This document shows, in pieces, positions 53,906-61,294 of a stretch of 64,000 nt of DNA (position 1 is the stretch's first letter; every line of letters begins with the position of its first letter). Source of the stretch: an uncultured Bacteroidaceae bacterium (lineage in GTDB: Bacteria; Bacteroidota; Bacteroidia; Bacteroidales; Bacteroidaceae); contig CAJGDP010000001.1 in NCBI GenBank assembly GCA_904502235.1, positions 76,633 to 140,632 on the forward strand, in the 5' to 3' direction. The notes under the pieces were generated by a model, which did no database searches, was not told the origin of the DNA, and worked only from the letters and a program-made list of their open reading frames with translations. Made by a program: the position numbers and the translations under genes.

Positions 53906-54499
53906 TTACAGTTGCTTAAGCGCGAGTTTTATCACCTGCTCGATGGTTGCCTGTGGCTCGCTCTTCACTATTGCCTGAACAACCTTGTTTGTGGCTGCTG
54001 TGGGGAAACCGAGCATAACAAGTGCCGATACTGCACCGTCGATGACATCGTTGTTTACGGCAACGGCTGTTGTCGCGGCTCCTGTGAAATCACCGCCTAT
54101 TCCCTTGATTTTGTCTTTGAGGTCTACGATTATTCTCTGTGCGGTCTTGAGTCCTATGCCTTTCACGCTTTTGATTGCCGCTTCGTTACCTGTTGCGATG
54201 GCTTCGCAAAGCTCGCTTATGGTAAATGCCGACAGGATGGTGCGTGCTGTGTTTCCGCCAATGCCCGAAACTGAAATTAGCAAAAGGAACAACTCTCGCT
54301 CCTGGCGGTTGCTGAATCCGAACAATTGGTGTGCATCCTCGCGTATCACTTCGTAAATGAAGAGTTTGGCATCTTTCTTGCCTTGTAATGCACTGTATGT
54401 GTTCAATGTGATGTTTGTCTCGTAGCCTACTCCGCAGCACTCTATTACGGCTGTGGCAGGTGTCAGTTCCGCTATTTCTCCTCTGAGGTATTCTATCAT
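53906..54499 (-). CDS. ruvA: Holliday junction branch-migration protein RuvA
   Basis: A 197-residue protein with the three RuvA domains: OB fold (1-65, starting MIEYLRGEIAEL), two helix-hairpin-helix motifs (LLISVSGIGGNTARTIL and SVKGIGLKTAQRII), and a C-terminal three-helix domain that contacts RuvB (VIDGAVSALVMLGFP...). It tetramerises on four-way junctions. ruvB and ruvC are not in this window. Confidence 0.97.
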   Translation of the reverse strand: MIEYLRGEIAELTPATAVIECCGVGYETNITLNTYSALQGKKDAKLFIYEVIREDAHQLFGFSNRQERELFLLLISVSGIGGNTARTILSAFTISELCEAIATGNEAAIKSVKGIGLKTAQRIIVDLKDKIKGIGGDFTGAATTAVAVNNDVIDGAVSALVMLGFPTAATNKVVQAIVKSEPQATIEQVIKLALKQL

Positions 54500-54600
54500 G
54501 GTCTTTTTGATTTTTATACTTACGTAAAACGCACTTTTCCCCGTTTTATTGTAGTGCGTGTGTTTTTTTGCTATAGAAAGTCGCGCGTGTTATAATAAAA

Positions 54601-54617
54601 ACACCCTTGTGGGGTGT
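54601..54617 (-). terminator. ABC transporter gene terminator
   Basis: On the minus strand ACACCCC/GGGTGT hairpin with a 4-nt loop is followed by TTTTTATTAT, directly after the gene stop codon. Confidence 0.78.
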
Positions 54618-54619
54618 CT

Positions 54620-56281
54620 TTATGCCTTTGTCCGCTCTATTTTCAGAACCTGTGTGCAGTGCTCTATCACTGCCGGGCGATGGGTAACAAAGATGAGTGT
54701 CTTGCCACTCCTGTTCTTTGTCAACCGCTTGAGCATCTCCTGTTCTGTATCTTCGTCGAGGGCCGATGTAACCTCGTCGAAAATCATAATGCTGCCGGGA
54801 CGCAATAATGAACGTGCCACCGCAATGCGTTGTGCCTGTCCTTCGCTCACTCCGCCACCGCTTTCTGCAATAAGGGTGTCGAGTCCGTCGGGAAGGTTAA
54901 GAGTGTAGTCGGCACATGCTGTGTGCAATGCCTCTTTCATCTGCTCTTCTGTGGCATTAGGGTCTCCCATGAGCAGGTTTTCCCTTATGGTTCCGCTTAT
55001 CAGGCTGTTGCCCTGCGGAATGTAGACGAAATTGCCTCGTGTAAGGGTGGAAACCTTGTGTGTCTCGCCGTTGTTGTATAGCTCTATTGCGCCTTCGCGC
55101 GGAGTTGTCAGCGCTATAAGCAATCGTAATAGTGTTGTTTTGCCGGCACCCGTTTCTCCCACTATGGCTGTTATGCTTTCGGGTGGAAAATCGTAACTGA
55201 AACCGTCGAGAATCTTTCGGCTGTTCTCTTCGTACGAGAATGTCACATTCTTGAAGCGCACTCCGGCACTCCTGTCAAGGATTATGTTTTCGCCTTGCTG
55301 TTCTACGGGAATCTCTTCCAGTTCACAGATTCTCTCAACGGCTGTGAGCGACGATGCAATGGCAGGAATATATCTGCTCAAATCCATGGTGGGGTTCTGT
55401 ATAAGATTCACCAGTTGCAGATATGCGGCCATTGTTCCGTATGTTATCACAGCATCGCGAAGGCCTGTTACACCCCACATGAATGCAATGAGATATCCTA
55501 TTGCAAATCCTGCCTGAATTAGCGTAAACGAACCTATGGAGAATCTTGTGCGCTTTGAAATCTGCTTGTGCAATGTTCCTTGCAGTTCCTGCAGGCGTTG
55601 TTCTGTGCCGGCATTCTGCTCCATTGCCTTGATGACCTCCTTGTGTTGCAGACTCTCCTGCAGAACCGACTGTATATTGCTGTCGCTGTTGCGTATTTCG
55701 CTATTGTATCTGCGCATCTTGCGGATGTAGAAGCGGCTTGCCAGAATACATATCGGCAATACTGCTATAACCGACAATGCCAACATCGGGCTCAAATGAA
55801 ACAGCAATACAAAAGATGCAATCAGCTTTACGCAAAGAACCACAGTCGACGGAATTACTTCTGTTATGAGGGAGGTTATGCTGTTGACATCGCCCTCGAG
55901 GCGGTTTACAAGGTCGCCCGTGTGGCGTTTGTAAAGATGCAACCAGTCGCATTTCAGCAGTCGTGAGAAGATTTTCAGACGCAACCTGTTGCGTATCTTG
56001 TTGCCTTTTACAGCATATATCCAACGGCTCGTACCACGCAGAGTTATTTCTGCAAGCATCAGAGAACCTATGAAGAATCCAGTGGTTCCCAGGTCGCCTT
56101 CGGCATCGTATGTGGCAATGTCAATGGCATGTTTGCACGCAATAACCCATAGCAACTGGCATACCACATCGGCTATTCCAATGACAATGTTGGCAATGGC
56201 TTGTCCTTTGGAATTCTTTGCATTATGCAACAACCATTGCAGCAGTCTTTTTGTCGGTATGTTGTTCTTCTTTGTAGTCAT
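54620..56281 (-). CDS. ABC exporter half-transporter (fused permease and ATPase)
   Basis: A 553-residue MsbA-like half-transporter: a six-helix membrane domain (about 20-320) followed by the nucleotide-binding domain. Walker A is VGETGAGKTTLL, the signature is SGGGVSEGQAQRIAVARSLL (LSGGQ-type variant), Walker B is MIFDEVTSALDE and the H-loop is VTHRPAV. The intracellular Q-loop region is present as PQGN. It would work as a homodimer exporting lipid or a small hydrophobic compound; substrate unknown. Single-gene unit, divergent from the transglutaminase gene. Confidence 0.92.
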   Translation of the reverse strand: MTTKKNNIPTKRLLQWLLHNAKNSKGQAIANIVIGIADVVCQLLWVIACKHAIDIATYDAEGDLGTTGFFIGSLMLAEITLRGTSRWIYAVKGNKIRNRLRLKIFSRLLKCDWLHLYKRHTGDLVNRLEGDVNSITSLITEVIPSTVVLCVKLIASFVLLFHLSPMLALSVIAVLPICILASRFYIRKMRRYNSEIRNSDSNIQSVLQESLQHKEVIKAMEQNAGTEQRLQELQGTLHKQISKRTRFSIGSFTLIQAGFAIGYLIAFMWGVTGLRDAVITYGTMAAYLQLVNLIQNPTMDLSRYIPAIASSLTAVERICELEEIPVEQQGENIILDRSAGVRFKNVTFSYEENSRKILDGFSYDFPPESITAIVGETGAGKTTLLRLLIALTTPREGAIELYNNGETHKVSTLTRGNFVYIPQGNSLISGTIRENLLMGDPNATEEQMKEALHTACADYTLNLPDGLDTLIAESGGGVSEGQAQRIAVARSLLRPGSIMIFDEVTSALDEDTEQEMLKRLTKNRSGKTLIFVTHRPAVIEHCTQVLKIERTKA

Positions 56282-56296
56282 TTCATCAAATTTGTG

Positions 56297-56304
56297 CGAA
56301 TATA
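56297..56304 (-). promoter_or_regulatory. ABC transporter promoter -7 box (TATATTCG)
   Basis: One mismatch from TAnnTTTG on the minus strand, about 15 bp upstream of the ATG, with a weak -33 region. Confidence 0.35.
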
Positions 56305-56399
56305 CAAAATCTATTTAAGCATTGCTCTGCTTTTGCTGGATATTACAGTTCTTTTCTCAATATTCATTCTCTTTTGTGGCAAAATTGGTTATTATGGTT

Positions 56400-56407
56400 T
56401 ATCTTTG
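56400..56407 (+). promoter_or_regulatory. Transglutaminase lipoprotein promoter -7 box (TATCTTTG)
   Basis: Exact TAnnTTTG match 38 bp upstream of the ATG; TTTTG occurs 23-24 nt upstream, slightly farther than usual for the -33 element. Confidence 0.55.
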
Positions 56408-56445
56408 CGATAAATCGGCAATTAAATAAAACACAATATAGATTT

Positions 56446-59070
56446 ATGAAAAGACATACGACAATCCTTCTGTTGACAATGTTGGCAACTCTGATTTTCA
56501 ACTCTTGCTCAACAGGTGAAAATTTCGATGAAAACGGTAAAATTGCAAAGGACTTCGAGAAACGTCGCGAACTTGTCGGCGGTAATTATTTCGATGCTTT
56601 TGATTCTCTCAAAGGTGAGCGTCTCCAGGCAATGCAGTTCCTTTATGCATATATGCCGTTGCCCGATATTGCCGACTGTTCTGCCGAATATCATCTGCAG
56701 AATGTGGATTATGCTCTCAAGGCGCGTGCCGAAATGCCTTGGGGCAAGAGTGTCCCTGTGAGAGAATTCCTGCACTTCGTGTTGCCGGTAAGGGTGAACA
56801 ACGAGAATATGGATACAAGCCGTGCCGTGTTCTACAACGAACTCAGAGAGCGCGTGCAGGGGCTTTCGATGCACGACGCTGTGCTCGAAGTGAACCACTG
56901 GTGCCACGAAAAGGTAACATATACCCCAAGTGATATACGCACAAGTTCGCCGCTTGCAACCGTGCGTACTGCATACGGACGTTGTGGCGAGGAATCGACA
57001 TTCACCGTAGCCGCATTGCGTGCTGTGGGTATTCCTGCACGTCAGGTATATATTCCCCGTTGGGCGCACACCGACAACAATCATGCCTGGGTTGAGGCTT
57101 GGGTGGATGGCGAGTGGCATTTCCTTGGCGCATGCGAGCCTGAACCTGTGCTCGACCTCGCATGGTTCAACGCACCTGCATCGCGCGGTATGCTCATGCA
57201 CACAAATGCTTTCGGCAGTTACGACGGTCCCGAGGAGGTGCTCAGCGTAACACCATGCTTCACCGAGATAAATGTTACATCGAACTATGCTCCTGTTGCA
57301 ACAACTGCAATCAAGGTTGTTGACGAGAACGGTAACCCTGTAAAGGCTACCGTTGAGTTCAAGATATACAACTATGCCGAATTCTACTCTGCGGCAACAA
57401 AGGAGAGCAACGAAAACGGTGAGACATCCATTACTTCGGGTTATGGCGATATGGTTGCATGGGCATCAAAGGACGGCAAGTTCGGCTTTACCAAATTCAC
57501 TGCCGGTAAGGATAATAATGTAGAGGTTATCATTGATAAGGCTCCCGGCTATACAGCAACTCTTGAGATGAATATTACACCGCCAAAGGAACGTAACACA
57601 ATTCCTGCTGTAACGGTTGAACAAGTTGCTGAAAACACACGACGCTTTGCTTGTGAGGATTCCATACGCAATGCTTACGTTGCAACATTCCCCACAGCAG
57701 AACAGGCAAAGGCTCTTGCGAAAGAACTTGTTGTCGATGAACAGGCTATGCAGAAACTCTTGAAGGATGCACGCGGTAATCATGCCACAATGGTGGATTT
57801 CCTACGTTCTTGCCCCGTTGACGGCAGAGAGAAGGCTTTGAGAATGCTCTTCTGCCTTTCGGATAAGGACCGTCGCGATGTATCGCTCGATGTTCTTGGC
57901 GACCATGTCAAAGCCGCTCTTGAAAGCGATAACAATGCAGACTGGTTCTATAATTATGTTGTAAATCCACGTATAAGCAACGAGATGCTTACCCCGTTCC
58001 GTTCATTCTTCAAGAGTGTGATTCTAGCTTCAGAGGCTGAACACTACAAGGCTAATCCCGAAGAGTGGGTTGAGTGGTGCCGAAAGAATATCACTGTAGA
58101 TGATACATGGAATCCGTTGTCGCTCTGCATGTCGCCCAAGGGTGTATGGGAGATGCGCGTAGCCGACCCGCATTCACGCGACATATTCTTTGTTGCTGCA
58201 GCGCGCTCCATGGGTATCCCAGCGCGTGTGGATGAGGTTACAAACAAGACACAATATCTCTCCGACGGCAACTGGGTTGATGTCAATTTTGAGGCACAGG
58301 AGAACAAGAAAGCTCCACAGGGCAGTATAAAGGTGGCTTTTACTCCATCGGCCTTCATCAACAATCCAAGATACTATTCACATTTCTCTATATCAAAGAT
58401 TGTTGATGGTCGTCTGCAGCTGCTCAACTATCCCGAGGATGCCACTTGGGAGGGATTGCTTAAGGATGGCGAAACCCTTGATGCAGGAAATTACTTCATG
58501 ATGACAGGTACACGTATGGCAGATGGTGGAGTGCTTGCACATCTTACATTCTTTGTTGTGGAAGAGGGTAAAGAGAACAAAATGCAGTATGTGTTGCGCG
58601 AGAGCAGCGAGAGATTGCAGGTTATTGGCGATTTCAACAGCGAGAATCTGTTCTACGACATAGCAGAACAACGCGAGCGTTCATTGCTTTCGGCTACAGG
58701 TCGCGGATATTATATCATTGCGCTTGTTGCACCTGGAAGCGAACCCACAAATCACTTCTTGCGCGATGTAATGCCATACAAGAAGGATTTCGAGGCTTGG
58801 GGCCAGAAGATGGTGCTTCTGTTCCGCGATACAAACGAGGCTGAACGCTTTGTGAATGACTTCCCCGACTTGCCTTCGACTGTTGTATGGGGTACAGATA
58901 TAAATGATGTTATCTACAATGAGATTGTAGCCAACATGAAACTTGTGAATCCCAATCGTCCGATAATCCTTGTTGCCGATACCTTCAATCGCGTGGTATT
59001 CATGTCGCAGGGTTACTCAATATCTCTCGGCGAACAGCTGATAAAGGTTGTGAAACAACTGAGTGAATAA
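56446..59070 (+). CDS. Lipoprotein with transglutaminase-like domain, a degenerate second copy and a thioredoxin-like tail
   Basis: An 874-residue lipoprotein (lipobox FNSC, Cys21). Start chosen at MKRHTTILLL since the longer frame has no signal. Residues about 120-240 are a transglutaminase/cysteine-protease-like domain: RCGEESTFTVAALRAVGIPAR with Cys180, NNHAWVEAWVDGEW with His213, and CEPEP near Glu231 where the third residue is usually Asp. A beta-sandwich (carboxypeptidase-regulatory-like) region follows (about 285-375). Around 566-615 a second block (SPKGVWEMRVADPHSRDIFF, then AAARSMGIPARVDEV and DGNWVDVNFE) repeats the same fold but lacks the Cys and His. The C terminus (about 770-874) looks thioredoxin-like without a CxxC. 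Family activity here ranges from cross-linking to amide hydrolysis; the substrate is unknown. Confidence 0.82.
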   Translation: MKRHTTILLLTMLATLIFNSCSTGENFDENGKIAKDFEKRRELVGGNYFDAFDSLKGERLQAMQFLYAYMPLPDIADCSAEYHLQNVDYALKARAEMPWGKSVPVREFLHFVLPVRVNNENMDTSRAVFYNELRERVQGLSMHDAVLEVNHWCHEKVTYTPSDIRTSSPLATVRTAYGRCGEESTFTVAALRAVGIPARQVYIPRWAHTDNNHAWVEAWVDGEWHFLGACEPEPVLDLAWFNAPASRGMLMHTNAFGSYDGPEEVLSVTPCFTEINVTSNYAPVATTAIKVVDENGNPVKATVEFKIYNYAEFYSAATKESNENGETSITSGYGDMVAWASKDGKFGFTKFTAGKDNNVEVIIDKAPGYTATLEMNITPPKERNTIPAVTVEQVAENTRRFACEDSIRNAYVATFPTAEQAKALAKELVVDEQAMQKLLKDARGNHATMVDFLRSCPVDGREKALRMLFCLSDKDRRDVSLDVLGDHVKAALESDNNADWFYNYVVNPRISNEMLTPFRSFFKSVILASEAEHYKANPEEWVEWCRKNITVDDTWNPLSLCMSPKGVWEMRVADPHSRDIFFVAAARSMGIPARVDEVTNKTQYLSDGNWVDVNFEAQENKKAPQGSIKVAFTPSAFINNPRYYSHFSISKIVDGRLQLLNYPEDATWEGLLKDGETLDAGNYFMMTGTRMADGGVLAHLTFFVVEEGKENKMQYVLRESSERLQVIGDFNSENLFYDIAEQRERSLLSATGRGYYIIALVAPGSEPTNHFLRDVMPYKKDFEAWGQKMVLLFRDTNEAERFVNDFPDLPSTVVWGTDINDVIYNEIVANMKLVNPNRPIILVADTFNRVVFMSQGYSISLGEQLIKVVKQLSE

Positions 59071-59097
59071 AAAAAAGCCCCGTCGGGGCTTTTTTTT
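59070..59097. terminator. Bidirectional terminator between the lipoprotein gene and cutC
   Basis: AAAAAAAGCCCCG and CGGGGCTTTTTTT form a tight hairpin with A and T tracts on both sides, between converging genes. Confidence 0.93.
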
Positions 59098-59099
59098 AT

Positions 59100-59834
59100 T
59101 CACTTAATAGAGTTTACTATTGCTCTGACTTCGTTTACGTCGGTCTCTTTGCGTGCGTATTCGTCGCTGTCGGGGTTGCCCATAGATACTCCGCTATGAC
59201 GGAAAAGCATTCCGCTACCGACGTTCTTGCGTGCCGATGCATGAATCTCGCAGGCTCCTGTCTCGCTCAGAATCTTTGCGGCGTTACCACTGTTTACACC
59301 GCATCCCGGCATAATTGTTATGCGCCCATCGGCTTGCTCTACAAGCTCTTTCAAAAGGGCTATGCCGGCTTCGGCTGTGGGAGCCTGTCCCGATGTCAGC
59401 ACTCTGTCGCAACCAAGTGATATTAATTCTTCCAACGCTTTTTGTGGGGCACGGCACATATCGAATGCGCGATGAAAGGTAACGCTCATTCCGTCCGCAG
59501 CATCTATAAGTCTTTTGCAGTTGGCGGTGTCAATATCGCCTTCTGCTGTCAGTGCGCCAATTACAACACCGTCAATCCCTAATAGTTTGCAGGTGTGTAT
59601 ATCCTCTTCCATGCAGGCAACTTCGTGCTCGTCATATAGGAAATCACCAGCGCGTGGGCGTATTATTACATTGAGCACCAGTTCTTTAACTTTGCGTGCC
59701 TGGGCAATAAGTCCTGCCGATGGTGTTACTCCGCCAACCTCCAATGCAGCACATAGTTCTATACGCTGTGCGCCTCCGTCGCGTGCCGCGATTGCGCTTT
59801 CAACACTGCCGGCACATATCTCAAGTATTGCCAT
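59100..59834 (-). CDS. cutC: CutC family protein
   Basis: A 244-residue TIM-barrel protein: LEICAGSVESAIAARDGGAQRIELCA at the N terminus, FHRAFDMCRAPQKALEELISLGC, VLTSGQAPTAEAGI and MPGCGVNSGNAAKI are the conserved family blocks. CutC was named for copper homeostasis, but the biochemical activity remains unproven. It starts 2 bp after the GH29 fucosidase stop, so the two are co-transcribed, a setting that may say more about glycan use than copper. Confidence 0.95.
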   Translation of the reverse strand: MAILEICAGSVESAIAARDGGAQRIELCAALEVGGVTPSAGLIAQARKVKELVLNVIIRPRAGDFLYDEHEVACMEEDIHTCKLLGIDGVVIGALTAEGDIDTANCKRLIDAADGMSVTFHRAFDMCRAPQKALEELISLGCDRVLTSGQAPTAEAGIALLKELVEQADGRITIMPGCGVNSGNAAKILSETGACEIHASARKNVGSGMLFRHSGVSMGNPDSDEYARKETDVNEVRAIVNSIK

Positions 59835-59836
59835 GC

Positions 59837-61153
59837 TTACTTGGTAACAAGTTCTACAATATAGTCGATGCCTTCGGGAACTTCATTGAACATCAACTTT
59901 ATGCCATCTTTGCATTTTACGAACTTCACAGGCTGTTTGTCGCTGTATGTGAATGCTTTCTTAACCTTGCAGTTGAGTGGCAATACAAGTTCTTTTTCCT
60001 TGCAGTCGAATATGTGCACGAACAGGCGGTTGCCTTTACGTGTAGTTACGCCCCAATCCAGTGCAGGAATATCTCCGGCTGTTGTGCCGTATACGGTCTC
60101 ACCGTTTGCACGTAGCCATTCGCCCATCTCTTTCATGCGCTCAAGGGCTGCTGCAGGAATTTCTCCGTTGGGCTGTGGACCTACATTCAAAAGAAGGTTC
60201 GCACCTTTGCCCGAAGTGCTTACAAGCAGTCTTATAAGTGTTTCAGTGCTCTTGTAGTTCTGGTCAACAAGTTTGTAGCCCCACATTCCGTTCATGGTCT
60301 GGCATGTCTCCAAAGGCAGACGGCTTACATCCTGTCCGCTGAGTCCGGCTTTGTTCTCGCCGGGAAGGTCGCGCTCGAAAATCTGAATATCCTCACCTGG
60401 GTATGGAGACTCGTGGTGGTTGTTACCTATGAGACACGCCGGTTGTAGACGGTGTATAAGCGCGTACTGTTCATCCAATTGCCAATTGAACGGTATGCTG
60501 TCCTGGTCACGGTCCCATTTGCCGTCGAACCATATTGCACCAATCTCACCATAGTTGGTAAGAAGTTCAGTCAATTGGTTGTTCATGAAATTGTAATATG
60601 CGGGCCAATCGGCTTTTTCCTTGTCGCGGCCTATTACTTTTGTACCTGTACGTCCAAGTGGGTATTCGTCGCGTGCCCAATCGATGTGTGAATAGTAGAA
60701 ATGCAATCTTATTCCCTGCTTGTGGCACTCCTCAGCAAGTTCTTTTATTACGTCGCGTCCGAATGGGGTGGCGTCAACAATGTTATAGTCGCTTTCCTTG
60801 GTATCCCACATCGAGAAGCTGTCGTGATGACGGCTTGTGAAGCAGATGTATTTCGCACCGGCATCCTTGATAGCTGAAACCCAAGCCTTTGCATCAAAAC
60901 GATGGGGGTAGAATGCGTCAGCAGCCTTGGCATATTCGTTCTTGTCGATAGGGTAGTTCTGCAAGTACCATTCGCCTTGTGCGAACATGCTGTATATTCC
61001 CCAGTGGATGAATATACCGAACTTGCTGTCGGCAAACTCCTGACGCGATTTCAGGTTCTCCGCGGTGGGAACATATTGTGCTTTTGTAACGGCAGGCATG
61101 GCAATGAGTAATGCCATTGCAACAGCCTGAATTGTTCTTTTAAGTGTGTTCAT
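59837..61153 (-). CDS. GH29 alpha-L-fucosidase
   Basis: A 438-residue secreted glycosidase with signal peptide (ends VTKA-QY) and no lipobox. The GH29 features are FGIFIHWGIYSMFAQGEWY, FTSRHHDSFSMWDTKESDYN and the nucleophile in IWFDGKWD (Asp210). It removes terminal alpha-linked fucose from oligosaccharides, probably in the periplasm after uptake. It lies beside a GH2 galactosidase and 45 kb from the SusCD-GH85 locus in this window; all three could act on host N-glycans. Confidence 0.93.
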   Translation of the reverse strand: MNTLKRTIQAVAMALLIAMPAVTKAQYVPTAENLKSRQEFADSKFGIFIHWGIYSMFAQGEWYLQNYPIDKNEYAKAADAFYPHRFDAKAWVSAIKDAGAKYICFTSRHHDSFSMWDTKESDYNIVDATPFGRDVIKELAEECHKQGIRLHFYYSHIDWARDEYPLGRTGTKVIGRDKEKADWPAYYNFMNNQLTELLTNYGEIGAIWFDGKWDRDQDSIPFNWQLDEQYALIHRLQPACLIGNNHHESPYPGEDIQIFERDLPGENKAGLSGQDVSRLPLETCQTMNGMWGYKLVDQNYKSTETLIRLLVSTSGKGANLLLNVGPQPNGEIPAAALERMKEMGEWLRANGETVYGTTAGDIPALDWGVTTRKGNRLFVHIFDCKEKELVLPLNCKVKKAFTYSDKQPVKFVKCKDGIKLMFNEVPEGIDYIVELVTK

Positions 61154-61180
61154 ATTTAGAAATCGTTTTTATCGTTTCTA

Positions 61181-61212
61181 CAAAATTATATTATCATTGC
61201 GAAAAGCACAAA
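61181..61212 (-). promoter_or_regulatory. GH29-cutC promoter
   Basis: On the minus strand TTTG (61209-61212), 20 nt, TAATTTTG (61181-61188), about 30 bp upstream of the ATG. Confidence 0.6.
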
Positions 61213-61240
61213 TTATTCTTTTGATTTCAGCATTTTATAT

Positions 61241-61248
61241 TATTTTTG
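61241..61248 (+). promoter_or_regulatory. GH2 gene promoter -7 box (TATTTTTG)
   Basis: Exact TAnnTTTG match with TTTG (61220-61223) 17 nt upstream, a slightly short spacer. A second -7-like box TATCTTCG sits at 61263-61270. Confidence 0.5.
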
Positions 61249-61294
61249 CCTTTATTATAAAATATCTTCGGATTATAACCTAATAAAAATCAAT

